The translations under genes and the position numbers were made by a program. Source: Polytrichum commune (Eukaryota; Streptophyta; Polytrichopsida; Polytrichales; Polytrichaceae). From it: a stretch of DNA of 64,000 bases. This document shows positions 11,148 through 21,413 of the stretch, in pieces. Location of the stretch: positions 4,776,501-4,840,500 of the forward strand of contig OX485808.1 of NCBI GenBank assembly GCA_950295325.1, written 5' to 3'. Position 1 is the first letter of the stretch; every line of letters begins with the position of its first letter. The notes below the pieces were generated by a model. That model was given only the letters and a program-made list of their open reading frames with translations. It did not search any database and was not told the DNA's origin.

Positions 11148-14100
11148 ATGTCCATTATAGAGAGGGATACTGAGAACACGTTGCGAGTCAGCAACAACGG
11201 ATTCACTACCATGGCTGGAGACAATGGATTACCAGAAACTTATCATCTGGAGGGAGGCAACAACTTTGGAGTTTGGGCCTACAGGATGAAGAATCTGCTC
11301 CAGAGGGACGGACGTTTTCACTACTGCATTACCCCGCCAAAAGAGATCATGAGCGAGGAGGAGAAGACGGCACGGCAACAAGTCTTGAGCATCATCAACA
11401 GCAATGCAAAGAACACTGCTCTCAAGCTTCTACGTCGATACAAAGATCCTTACGAATGCTGGACTGGGTTGAAGACTAGGTACGAGTCTGACAGCGGTCC
11501 TCGTCGTGTCATGCTTATTGACAAGTTTTTCTCCCTAAGGAAAACTGACTCCATCTCAATGGATGATCATCTCACTGAAGTTAAAGAGATTGCTAACCTC
11601 TTAGAGGAAGTTGAAGTCAAACTCCCGGAGGACATCATAGTGTATTATACACTTAAGAATCTGCCAAAGGAGTACGAAATCTTCAGACGAATGCAGATTG
11701 GCGGACAGTCCTTACCTACCTATGAGCAGCTTGAAGCCAAGCTCATTTCAGAGGAGACCTCTATCAAACTCGAGAGTCAGCATAGAGAAGATGGTGAAGC
11801 CTTCTTCTCACACCATGATAGATTCAGGCGACATCAGAATGTCTCACGTTTTCCGCCACAGATGGCTCAGAACCCAAGGCACGGTTACGCGAACAGGCGC
11901 TCTCCAGACTCGGGAGGATCATTTAGCATCAGACCTTCGACGCATACCGAATTCGGCGGATCATCCACACAGAGACCACAACATCAACAGAAGCCTTTCG
12001 GTTCTGCACCGAGACTTCAACCTAACTACCAACCTCGTTATCGACCCAGGGGTCCGGACAAGCCGCGGAGTGACAGATGCAACTACTGCGGTCTTGAAGG
12101 TCACTTTGAAAGAGAATGTGATCTCCGCTCTATTCTAGACCGGATGAAAGACTACGAGCAACGCCTCTTACAACAACGCAACAGAAACCTGAACGGACAG
12201 GTACATCACCTAGAGGAGCCGGCCGAACCTTTCAACTCCGAACAGGACTCACCCAACTTCGAAACAGCAGATGAAGTTGTAGATGCATGTCTAGTAGAGT
12301 TGAACTTATTGGAGACACCATCTCAGACTCCTCTCTGGTACTTAGACTCAGGAGCCACCCACCATGTTTCGGGTGACTCATCAGCTTTTTCTTCCATACA
12401 ACCAACTAGCGGGTCGCAGGTTAGATCCGCAGGCGGTCAGAGTCATCATGTTGTTGGAGTCGGGAATGCCGACATTCAACTATCCTCAGGTGCAATAAAA
12501 TCTATCCCTTCTATTCTGTACACCCCGGGTATTACTAAGAACCTCTTGAGCGTAGGGGCTTTGACTGACCACCAGAAAACTCTAGTTTTTCGCTCCAATG
12601 GGTGTTATGTTATTGATAATGCGACCCTTATAGTAGAAAATTTTGCTCCGAGAGAGACAAGCAGAGGACTGTACAGGTTAACCGGTACACGGACAACCAC
12701 GGCACCCGAAGTAAATGCCATTTATCCTACTTCGCAAGCCACGTTGTGGCATAAGAGACTTGGCCATTTTCATACAAAAGGCCTACAGCGCATGATCCAA
12801 TTCAACGCTGTTAGAGGACTTCCCCATCTTCACTTCTCTAGACATACCTGTGATGGGTGCCAATTCGGCAAGCACACCAGAACAAAACTTCCCAAGATAA
12901 CTACACGTCAAACTTCAAAAATTCTAGAGCTAGTACACTCAGATGTGTGCGGACCTTTCAGGACTACATCTCTCGGGGGATCTCGCTATTTCGTCACATT
13001 TATTGACGATTTTTCTAGAAAGACATGGATCTATTTTATTGCCAACAAAAATCAAGTGCTGGAGAAATTCCAACACTTTGTACACCTTGTGGAAACATCC
13101 ACATGTCAAGCTGTTCAAGCACTCCGAACCGATAATGGTGGCGAGTATACGTCCAAAACTTTTGCAGCATTCTGCTCTTCGAAAGGAATCGCTCGGGAAT
13201 TGCCGCCCCCGTATACTCCAGAGCGCAACGGAGTAGCAGAACGCCGGAATCGTTCTCTCCTCGACATCACAAGATGTCTTCTCATCGACAAATCTCTTCC
13301 CGCGTACCTGTGGGGAGAAGCAGTTCAAGCTGCCGCAAACATCTTGAACCTACGCTCCACAAAACGTCATCCTGCCAAAACTCCGCACGAACTCTTTACT
13401 GGTATGAAGCCTTCCATCAGCTACCTTCGAATTTTCGGTTCTCCAGTGTATGCTCATGTTCCTAAGACCCATCGCTCCAAGCTTGAACCCCGCTCTGAGA
13501 AATGCCTTATGCTGAGCTTCGACGAAGCAGCAAAGGCATATCGCTGCTTTCGCCCTTCGACAAAGAAGGTGTTTGTTTCTCGCGACGTTTTCATTGACGA
13601 GGCAGCATCACTACCTCCTACATCGAGCCACAACGCTCCTGTTGCGGACACCACTCCTGCTCCTACAAGAGCGGAAGAGCTGCAGTCTCTCCCAGTTCCA
13701 TGCATATATTCTCCCTCACCCACTCATGACGCAGACAGCATGGCGCCGCTACCTGCGACCCCCCTACCCCCATTGCTCACCACAACCCCCGGTGTTCCCA
13801 TACCTCCTGACATTGATGTCAATCCTCCCTCGCCGCTGCTCACCACTCCTCTCTCTCCTAACCCACCTTCTCTCCACCCTCCCAGACGCTCTCAGCGAAT
13901 TCGTCAGTTTCCACGCCATCTACACGATTTTGCTGCCCAGGTTCAACTCCACGAATCTACCCCAGAGGCTCCCACAGACGACATAACCTTTAAGCAGGCT
14001 CAATATCATCCCAATTGGAGAGTGGCCATGCAGGAGGAAATCAACTCCATCTACAAAAATAACACCTGGTCTCTTGTTCCTCTACCCCCGAACACCAAAG

Positions 14101-15509
14101 CAATTACATCACGTTGGGTATACAAAATCAAACCAGGACTCGACGGCAAACTCTCGAAGTACAAGGCTCGACTCGTGGCTCGCGGCTTCGAGCAAACAGA
14201 GGGCGTGGACTTTCTCGATACATTTGCACCTGTGGTGCGTTGGGAGACAATTCGTGCTCTCCTCGCAATTGCGGTACACCTAAACTGGCCTATTCATCAA
14301 CTTGATGTACTTACAGCCTTCTTAAATGGAATCCTCAAGGAGGATGTATACATGCTTCAACCGCCTGGTTTTCTACAACCTGGCACAGAAAATCTTGTCT
14401 GCAAACTCCACAAAGCGCTATACGGACTGAAGCAGAGTCCACGAGCTTGGTACGCTCGCCTTCACGCGGCGCTCCTAGCCTGGAAATTGGTTCAATCGTC
14501 ATCCGATCCTAACCTCTACTATGCTCATATTGGAAGTGACACTGTTGCCTTGCTTGTCTACGTGGACGACATCCTTCTTACAGGTAGCAACTCGCAGCTC
14601 CTTGCTCAACTCAAAGCTCACCTCCACCAGAATTTCTGCACCAACGACTTAGGTCCCATTCAACGGTACCTTGGAGTGCAGTTCGACCGCCAACCTTCAA
14701 GTCTACGCATGCACCAGACCGCATACGCTCACAGCATCCTTCGGCAATTCGGCATGGAGAATTGCTCTCCCTCTACGACCCCCCTACCTGAAGGTACAGC
14801 ACTATCCAAAAATTCTGCCACCCCCCCAGTTGATGCGACTCTCTACCGAATGTTGGTTGGAAAGCTTCTCTTTCTCACAAAGACGCGCCCAGACATTTCC
14901 CATGCAGTCAGCGTTGTGAGCAGATTTATGCAGAGTCCCCAGGAAGCACACCTTCAAGCGGCCAAGCACATCCTCCGCTACATTCGGCGCCATCCAGACC
15001 TTGGCTTGCTTTTCAAGCAAGGGGAGGATAATTGTCTGAATGGGTACACCGACGCCGATTATGGACAAGACATCGATGATAGAATATCTGTGGGGGCTTA
15101 CATTTTCTTTCTTGGTAGCTCGCCTATTTCATGGAATTCTAAAAAACAATCCAGTACCTCAAGATCCTCATGCGAATCTGAATATAGGGCTCTTGCCCAA
15201 TGCACTTGCGAAGCAGTCTGGATTCGAAGACTTCTGAACGAACTCAGGGTTTTGGAAAACAAACCTACCAACATTTACTGCGACAACCAAAGCGCAATCA
15301 AACTTAGCTACAATCCGGTGTTCCATGACAAATCTAAACACTTTGAGATTGACTATCACGTTACCCGGCAAAAAGTAGAAAACAACACCATCAAGGTCAA
15401 GTTTATGTCATCTCAAGATCAACCTGCTGACATTCTTACGAAACCTCTTGGGCGAATCAAATTCGAGACATGCAGACAAAAATTACAACTCTGCGGCCAC
15501 TTCATCTAA
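11148..15509 (+). CDS. copia gag-pol polyprotein
   Basis: One uninterrupted frame of 1453 aa. Order of domains: UBN2-type gag (about 30-230); CCHC zinc knuckle CNYCGLEGHFEREC at about 311-324; aspartic protease with WYLDSGATHH at about 397-406; integrase zinc region with LWHKRLGH; integrase core with HSDVCGPF (about 597), TDNGGEY and ERNGVAERRNR; reverse transcriptase with QLDVLTAFLNG, LYGLKQSPRAWY and YVDD at about 1138-1141; RNase H with GYTDADYG at about 1300, CESEYRALA and HFEIDYHVTR. Integrase before RT is diagnostic of copia. All catalytic motifs I can check are present. The start at 11148 is the first ATG of the frame after a 322-base leader. The frame ends 812 bases before the 3' LTR. 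Confidence 0.96.
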   Translation: MSIIERDTENTLRVSNNGFTTMAGDNGLPETYHLEGGNNFGVWAYRMKNLLQRDGRFHYCITPPKEIMSEEEKTARQQVLSIINSNAKNTALKLLRRYKDPYECWTGLKTRYESDSGPRRVMLIDKFFSLRKTDSISMDDHLTEVKEIANLLEEVEVKLPEDIIVYYTLKNLPKEYEIFRRMQIGGQSLPTYEQLEAKLISEETSIKLESQHREDGEAFFSHHDRFRRHQNVSRFPPQMAQNPRHGYANRRSPDSGGSFSIRPSTHTEFGGSSTQRPQHQQKPFGSAPRLQPNYQPRYRPRGPDKPRSDRCNYCGLEGHFERECDLRSILDRMKDYEQRLLQQRNRNLNGQVHHLEEPAEPFNSEQDSPNFETADEVVDACLVELNLLETPSQTPLWYLDSGATHHVSGDSSAFSSIQPTSGSQVRSAGGQSHHVVGVGNADIQLSSGAIKSIPSILYTPGITKNLLSVGALTDHQKTLVFRSNGCYVIDNATLIVENFAPRETSRGLYRLTGTRTTTAPEVNAIYPTSQATLWHKRLGHFHTKGLQRMIQFNAVRGLPHLHFSRHTCDGCQFGKHTRTKLPKITTRQTSKILELVHSDVCGPFRTTSLGGSRYFVTFIDDFSRKTWIYFIANKNQVLEKFQHFVHLVETSTCQAVQALRTDNGGEYTSKTFAAFCSSKGIARELPPPYTPERNGVAERRNRSLLDITRCLLIDKSLPAYLWGEAVQAAANILNLRSTKRHPAKTPHELFTGMKPSISYLRIFGSPVYAHVPKTHRSKLEPRSEKCLMLSFDEAAKAYRCFRPSTKKVFVSRDVFIDEAASLPPTSSHNAPVADTTPAPTRAEELQSLPVPCIYSPSPTHDADSMAPLPATPLPPLLTTTPGVPIPPDIDVNPPSPLLTTPLSPNPPSLHPPRRSQRIRQFPRHLHDFAAQVQLHESTPEAPTDDITFKQAQYHPNWRVAMQEEINSIYKNNTWSLVPLPPNTKAITSRWVYKIKPGLDGKLSKYKARLVARGFEQTEGVDFLDTFAPVVRWETIRALLAIAVHLNWPIHQLDVLTAFLNGILKEDVYMLQPPGFLQPGTENLVCKLHKALYGLKQSPRAWYARLHAALLAWKLVQSSSDPNLYYAHIGSDTVALLVYVDDILLTGSNSQLLAQLKAHLHQNFCTNDLGPIQRYLGVQFDRQPSSLRMHQTAYAHSILRQFGMENCSPSTTPLPEGTALSKNSATPPVDATLYRMLVGKLLFLTKTRPDISHAVSVVSRFMQSPQEAHLQAAKHILRYIRRHPDLGLLFKQGEDNCLNGYTDADYGQDIDDRISVGAYIFFLGSSPISWNSKKQSSTSRSSCESEYRALAQCTCEAVWIRRLLNELRVLENKPTNIYCDNQSAIKLSYNPVFHDKSKHFEIDYHVTRQKVENNTIKVKFMSSQDQPADILTKPLGRIKFETCRQKLQLCGHFI

Positions 15510-16263
15510 CCCTTATCTGGTGTCGAGGGTAATACACCCTCATTGACTCATCAGTGGATGAAGCATAGGCCTCCCACTCCTCTTCTTCACTCCAACCAAT
15601 TTCTCTCCACTGTCCACTCGGGAATTCGCCTAGAGGCGCAGACACAGAGGAGGCGCTTGAACCGCTGCGACTCCCACTGCTCGACCTCTCTAATTTCGGC
15701 CTCCTTACAAACCTTCTCGCAGCTCGCCGGACTCCTTCCTCGACAGGGCGGAAGCTTTCAACCCTCGACTGGCTTAACTCTGTCTGCTCCGAATAATGTT
15801 CAATGCGCTCCGACAACAAAACGGCGAACGACTCCAACTCCCTTTCCACTCGCTCTCGCAGTGATGGACGTGGCTCGCAACGGTCTACTAAATGTTTCAG
15901 AAACCCCGGCGAATCCACTCGCACCATTTCCAGTGCAGCCCATTCTACTGTCCCTCCTACCTTCTCTCTCCAGGTTTTACTCACTCTTCTGAGTCTCCAT
16001 AAGAGTGAAATATTCACCTTCCTATGGAGGAGAGGCCAAATCCTCTCAAGTACTAATTCATCACTGAGAGGGGGCATCAGGGTTCTCCCTTCCGCTCCCC
16101 TTCCATGATTCCTCTCTCTTGGAATCCTGTCACTTACATCGAAGACCCGGGCTTCAATCAAATCTATCAACTGGGAAATTCCCCGTTTCATCATCATGAG
16201 TATCGTCCACACCAACAGACTCAATAGACGGATCCATGTGATCTCTCTTAATCGCAAGTCCAT
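15502..16263 (-). CDS. Antisense ORF with F-box-like motif inside copia
   Basis: This frame of 253 aa runs on the minus strand between the end of pol, which it overlaps by 8 bases, and the 3' LTR. The N terminus has a hydrophobic stretch (IRLLSLLVWTILMMM, about residues 11-25). Residues about 65-110 read LSDELVLERIWPLL, then LLWRLRRVSKTWREKV, which follows the F-box pattern L-P-x-E-L ... L-x-x-V-S-K-x-W. The C terminus is Ser- and Glu-rich (WSEEEEWEAY). If the F-box works, the protein would join an SCF ubiquitin ligase. Transcription would have to start in or near the 3' LTR, antisense to the element. Extra antisense ORFs are known in some plant LTR elements; I do not recall an F-box one in copia. 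It could also be a captured host fragment that is not expressed. Confidence 0.5.
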   Translation of the reverse strand: MDLRLREITWIRLLSLLVWTILMMMKRGISQLIDLIEARVFDVSDRIPRERNHGRGAEGRTLMPPLSDELVLERIWPLLHRKVNISLLWRLRRVSKTWREKVGGTVEWAALEMVRVDSPGFLKHLVDRCEPRPSLRERVERELESFAVLLSERIEHYSEQTELSQSRVESFRPVEEGVRRAARRFVRRPKLERSSSGSRSGSSASSVSAPLGEFPSGQWREIGWSEEEEWEAYASSTDESMRVYYPRHQIRVR

Positions 16264-16307
16264 TCTTCGTTTTTCTTTGCTTTTGCTCTTACGTTGTCAG
16301 GTCTTTG

Positions 16308-16321
16308 CGTGCAAGAGGGGG
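16308..16321 (+). promoter_or_regulatory. Polypurine tract
   Basis: The sequence gcaagaggggg directly precedes the 3' LTR, the expected place for the plus-strand primer of reverse transcription. Confidence 0.8.
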
Positions 16322-16503
16322 TGTTGGACCGTTGCCCACAAGCCCTTCTACTATTTACTGTTACTGCTGTACTTTAGGGTTAACCTTTAAGATTAGGTTT
16401 AGAATTAGGTTTAGGATTAGGGCTAATCTTTGTACTTATACCTGTGAGCTCCCAGCTCTCAGGTGAACTGATTCGTTCCAAGACAGTGTTTCTGTCTTCA
16501 ACA
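16322..16503 (+). repeat. copia 3' LTR
   Basis: 182 bp, identical by eye to the 5' LTR at 10644-10825. Followed at once by CTTTC, the second copy of the target-site duplication. Confidence 0.95.
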
Positions 16504-16866
16504 CTTTCACGCCTTTCAAATACATATCAATAGCATCCATGGAGGGCGTGGATGGTGAGGCTGCAGCACTAGTGCAAGGCTCGTTCGCATCACCCAATGT
16601 CGACTTGATGATGTCGGAGGTGACCTTTTCTTGCACTTGAACTCCGATGTTAGGCTTGCAAACCTTTGGCCACACGATCATCAGTCTGTGCAAAGCAACG
16701 TTTACGCTTGCCAGCCGCTGTGATCAGCGAAACCTCGGCACCCTCACTTTCTTTCCCGCCCTTCAAACTCATATCAATGGCATCCATGGAGGCCGCGGAT
16801 GTTGAGGTTATTGCAATGCAAGCCGGCTCGTTCACATTGTTTAGCAACGGCTTGTTGATTTCATGA
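16504..16866 (-). pseudogene. Chimeric SET2-like gene, copy A, 5' part (minus strand)
   Basis: Read on the minus strand, this continues the gene cut by the copia element: MDAIDMYLKGVK ends at the insertion, and KRPVASLP follows on the other side. The repeat unit LNNVNEPACIAITS ... KRKRCFAQTDDRVAK is present. One extra base near 16664 (ccaaaggtttgcaag where copy B has ccaagctttgcaag) shifts the frame between two repeat units. The copy ends at about 16866, where the orientation of homology flips. Confidence 0.75.
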
Positions 16867-18350
16867 GAGTTGGCGCATTGGGTGATGGAACGATCCTTGC
16901 ACTAGTGCTGCAACCTCACCATGCACGCGCTCCATGGATGCTATTGATATGTACTTGAAGGGCGTGAAAGAAACTAATTAAGGGACCAGTGGCTTCGCTC
17001 CCAACGGCCACGCTTAAGTGCTGCTTTGCGCAAACGTGCAATGAAACGGTATAGCAACTTTTTTGCGACATATCATATAATTTGTCTACGTGGATGATTG
17101 TGCTTATTAATTGAAATCCAATAATTACTGTTGGGAGGCACACTTATAGAGTCTCGTGGATCACAAAACCCGAAGACAATGACAGAGAACACATGTCATG
17201 AGATTGACGTTTCTGGGTAGGATGATTGGAAACGCCGGAATGATCCATTTGGAGAGGAAGTGGATGCACTGATTTGCTATGAAGCTGAATTGGCGAAGTT
17301 GTAAGAGCAGGTGCGTTCCGAACCTTGGTGACTTTTGCTGGTCCCTGCGTTGCTTTCTCAGTTTCCTCCACTTGCAGGCACTCGCAACAGTTTCATCGTC
17401 GAGCTTTACCATTGAGCTCTGCAACTGATGTGAGTAGCACAGTGATGCCAGATGCTTTGTTGGATCTGCTGTGCTGAAGACCAATTCAGGAAGGAGGACA
17501 CACATGTCCTACACAAACTGCATCTGCGAACTCCTCTGTTTGGATTCTTGGATACTTGATAGTGGATACAATCAAGCACGACTGGACCAACGCCCCATCC
17601 ATATACAGAATATGCTGAAGTGCATGATAATGCCAGTATACTCCCAGATTTGTATGCTGCAATACTATAATGTGGCAAAATTTGCAGAGACGATTATGAC
17701 AATATCCAAACAGCTATGAAAGTGAGATCTAGTCGTTCAGGAGATGCCAGCATGATTATGAGATCGGAAAGTAGTGTATTGATTTTGGTTGGCGTATATG
17801 GGCATCGTAACTAACATTTCTGGACGATTCAAATTTCTGCAATGTGTTGGGATATGTTGGAAGTGTATGGATGGAGGCGCCCATGGAATGCAGGAAAGCA
17901 CGAAGCCGAGATTTGCCAAAGCATGGCAATTTCCGAGTGGTGGGGCACATCATCATGGAAGATTTTTGCACTTATGACTGCCATGTGTCTCACAGGTGAA
18001 GGCTGGGTGCAAGAATCTTCGGCGGGATGGAAAGCGTGCGATGCGAGCAGGGTTCGTTTCGTTAATAGCACGTTGTGGTGCCGCAGTTCGTGCTCAAACA
18101 ACGATTGCGGTTGGTGTTTTGTGACGGTGTTAAGCATGGATAGAGTGGCCATTGGAATGGGCAAGAGCCCCAGTCTTGTGGCCCCCCTTTTCACATGGGA
18201 AACCGCAGCAGTTTCCCATGTGGGGAAGGCATCCGGGTCTCCTTGTGCATGCGCACCAGGTCTCGCAGTTTCTAGGGGCTCAGATTCTCTATCCCTCAAA
18301 GGCAACCATCACATTCAACGATTGCAGGTGGCCGCATCCACCGTCGAGAG
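16867..18350 (+). pseudogene. Inverted partner arm of copy A (plus strand), rearranged
   Basis: From about 16867 the same repeat family runs on the plus strand: gccttgcac, atgctattgatatgtacttg and ggcttcgctcccaacg match copy B at 23609-23710. The frame is broken by a stop after LKGVKETN, and the SET2-like region is almost wholly deleted (gcgcaaac joins gtgcaatgaaacggtat). From 17091 to 18180 it matches the 3' flank of copies B and C (24980-26042 and 38703-39770). Near 18245-18320 there is an extra worn copy of the last coding block (ctcgcagtttctaggggctc). No intact protein remains. Confidence 0.7.
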
Positions 18351-18355
18351 CCCGG

Positions 18356-18937
18356 CCTACATTAAAGCAGGATGTAGATATCGCTAAGGTAGATGGGATT
18401 TGTCGTCGACAACATTCGGAACGAGAAGGAAATAAAATGCATTTTGATGATCCCTGCTCATGTATATATGGTAAGCAGACGCGCCCACATGTCAGCCGCT
18501 GTTTTACATTCGACAATCATAGCAAGATGTTCTGTGTCTACTGCGGCGGCAATCAACCATTTGGCTGCATCAATCTTCTTCTTCCACACGTCTGGAACTG
18601 CAGCTGCTTCCAATGTTGCTGTCCCATCGGCTGCCTCCGATCCATCGAATTTTTATTCTCGAAGGCAATCTGCATTTGAACCTTCCATGGGCTAAAATTC
18701 TGACCAGTGTACTATCCTCATGCATGACGACGGAAAAACTCATGTACTCTTTACTTCAATAAATTTCTGTTTTGTTCAATAAGTCTCTGCTCGTATTTGC
18801 TGTGTGTTGTCTGTGACAAATCAATAAGGCTATTTCACTGTCTAGTTACCCATATAAGCTCCTCATAACCCCAAAGGTAAATACACAAAAAACCTCCCAC
18901 CTCAATATATCACTATCCGCAATGTCAGAGCCCGCAC
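18356..18937 (+). repeat. Dispersed repeat, copy 2 (partner at 4024-4625)
   Basis: Nearly identical to 4024-4625, starting at cctacattaaagcaggatgt, with small indels. Here it joins the end of the chimeric-gene unit directly. Open frames within it (for example through 18679) are not recognisable proteins and are not conserved in frame between the copies. Confidence 0.8.
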
Positions 18938-19636
18938 AAACATCGTTGGAAATGACGAGGTTGGTAAATTGGCCAAACAAGGAGTAGAATGATCTCGCAT
19001 AATTGTAGAAACCCCTTTCCACCTCATCGGCCATCAGACACCGTAATGATCATCTAACCCCCCAACATCCACACAACATGACGTCTCAGTCTGCAACCTA
19101 TAAAACTACATAGACAAAGAATAGTACATAAGCGCACTCATCTCATGCAAAAAATACAATGCCCTATATAGACAAATAGCTCTCTAACACAAACATACAC
19201 ATAAAATGTTCAAATATTATGGGATGCCCCTTGGATTACCAATGCACAAATAACACAAGCCCTCAAATTTTGATATGGAAGATTCTTAGGGAACTACCAT
19301 AAAAAAACCATATCCTTAAACAAGATATATCCCCAAATGTAACCTATGTACATCCCACCAATATGACACATGCCTCCACCTACTATCATGTTGCACACAT
19401 AAACAATCTAAGGAAAAACCAACACAATAAAGCAATACACGCTCTAGCAGACACACGCTTCCCCGCCCCACAACCCATAGCTTCACCCTAATCAAAGTTG
19501 GTAGCATTTGAAGACTGCACACCTAACAACACCATACCGTCATGGCAACTCCAGTGCACATGCTATCTACCAATATGTAAATGCCCAACTTGACTTAAAC
19601 CTAACACATTATGCATCTGAGGAGCCTCACTTACAT
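18938..19636. other. Intergenic, no gene seen
   Basis: AT-rich sequence with short unrelated frames on both strands. I see no repeat partner in the window and no gene. Confidence 0.4.
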
Positions 19637-20101
19637 ACAACAAAATGGTGTATACACAACACACACACACACACAACCTCAATCTCTACATGGCACATGG
19701 AATAGCCTTTTGTGTGGTTTGCTATATGGGTACTAGCACAAGATTGCAAATATTCTCCATTTGGCTAAACAATTTGGCCACCTGGTTGATACGAATTGCT
19801 TGTCCTCCACGCACACACCGCCACCCTGAATCACTTACAAATATCAACAAACCCATCAACCAAAATACCATCCCCAAGCCTATCAATCATCAAGGATCGA
19901 GATATAGATGTGAATTTGCCACTCATGGCCCCACTGTCACTGCAAACACTAGGAATTTCTTTGCTCGATACAACCTCAACAACCACAACATGCTTAATGA
20001 TCCACATCCTTGTAGACTTGCATTACACAACCAAAACCCTCCCCAATGGCCCTTGAGAGGCCGGAATTGGTCCTGGTACAACATCCTCATTTCACACAAC
20101 T

Positions 20102-20643
20102 CCCGGGGAGGGCACTCGCGAAAATTTATTAAACCATGTGAGAAAGAATGTAGGGTATTTCTAATTCATTTGTGATAAAATTTATACAATTCTTCGATAT
20201 AATGAAGCACCTCTTCAATTACAAAGTTGTGTGTATAAAAAAATAAGGGTACCATATAATGCATCAATTTATCTGATTCTTTCAATCTAAAATAGGGTTG
20301 GGAATAGTAGGTAGAGAAAAAATATTGAGGCAGAGGTATACAATGCATTTTATTGGAATCATTTTCAAGATATTGGAGTAATGGTCTAATATTTGGGAGC
20401 TCTTCAACATAAACGTCCAAGGTAAGCAAGGTTATATAAAAATTATAAGGAACATAGGGTACTAGAAACTAGTTCAGTTGCGACTTTATAAATACAAATA
20501 GGGTCATCTAAAATGACAAAATTTAGATTTATCTGTACTGATAGGGTGTAAAGAATTCCAATTTCTTAGATAAATAGCCCCTTGATAAATAGCCTTCCGT
20601 CGCAGATGGGTTATTAAATACATGTATGAGTGCCCTCCCCGGG
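20102..20643. mobile_element. 542-bp MITE with 8-bp TSD, private to copy B
   Basis: Termini CCCGGGGAGGGCACTC and GAGTGCCCTCCCCGGG are perfect inverted repeats. The flanks ACACAACT at 20094-20101 and 20644-20651 are an exact 8-bp target-site duplication. Copy C at about 34430 has the uninterrupted site, which proves insertion after duplication of the unit. Inside are several AGGGTA motifs, also seen in the ~335-bp MITEs at 28-33 kb. An 8-bp duplication fits hAT-type elements, but the termini are not typical. No coding capacity. Confidence 0.9.
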
Positions 20644-20928
20644 ACACAACTTCCATGCCACGAAAAGATGAAACGAGCCACCGGACAATCTGAGGGCTTC
20701 CACATAACCACTTATTTCGACACCGGATTCGAAAACATAAGCAAAAGAGTTTTCCAAAGTGCGTGCCTCGATTGTCTACACAAGATGAACACACTTCTTA
20801 GTATGGATTTCAATTTATTCAAACCCGATTGATAATGGTTCAAACCAAATTACTAACAATTAGGTAGGCTTTCCCAAGCTACACCTCAAACACCTGCTCA
20901 AAGATGAATGAACACCATTACAACAATT

Positions 20929-21413
20929 AATTGCATATGAATATTTGTGAAAGTAGAAGGCATGATCCAAATGTGTAAATATAAATACTAAATCAACACA
21001 CAAATTTAAGTATCATTTGAGAATGACAAAGATATTAATCTCAAATGGTAAGTCACAAAAATCATAATTTCAATGTTAATGAGGATTTTGTAATGTTTTT
21101 GACCTCCAAGTTAATAACGTGCTATATTGATGGTTTCACTTTCAGAATGAAATCCCAATCAATTGCTTATTTACTAATGAGAAGTACACATATATATTGG
21201 ATTTCACACATGTAAGGTGAAATGCACTCAATATGGGATTTGTAGTTAAGCAACCTTCATGAATGCAAGGGCAATGTGCTTCTCTTGAAGTCTGGTGGGG
21301 CGGGTAGCACATTTCGGTCAGGTTCAAAAATTTATGTGGAGGTTGCCCTAGGCCAGATCTGACACCCTCAAAAGGTTGTGGGGGTGTTTAACATCCGTCC
21401 ATAGCAAGTGCAA
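20929..21413 (+). repeat. Single arm of foldback family, in copy B
   Basis: Positions 20929-21413 match the right arm of the foldback element (52184-52666) at moderate identity: gaatgacaaag, aaatggtaagtcacaaaaat, tattggatttcacac and a gggggtgtttaacatccgtc terminus against gggggaacttaacgtcctcc. The same arm is in copy C at about 34710-35185. The opposite arm is absent here. Confidence 0.65.

Larger units (their letters stand above)
10644..16503 (+). mobile_element. Intact Ty1/copia LTR retrotransposon
   Basis: This is a complete element of 5860 bp. Its two 182-bp LTRs appear identical base for base. It has a primer-binding site next to the 5' LTR, one long gag-pol frame, and a purine tract before the 3' LTR. 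The 5-bp target-site duplication CTTTC lies at 10639-10643 and 16504-16508. It inserted into minus-strand copy A of the chimeric gene. Identical LTRs and an open frame of 1453 codons point to a very recent insertion. An unusual 253-codon antisense ORF lies between pol and the 3' LTR. Confidence 0.95.

Noticed and set aside
17829-18679. Several frames of 150-180 codons on both strands
   Set aside because: They lie in duplicated flank of the chimeric-gene unit; frames are not kept among copies A, B and C.
19645-20175. 176-codon frame beginning MVYTQHTHTHN
   Set aside because: It starts in a (CA)n repeat and runs into the private 542-bp MITE; copy C has a different tail.
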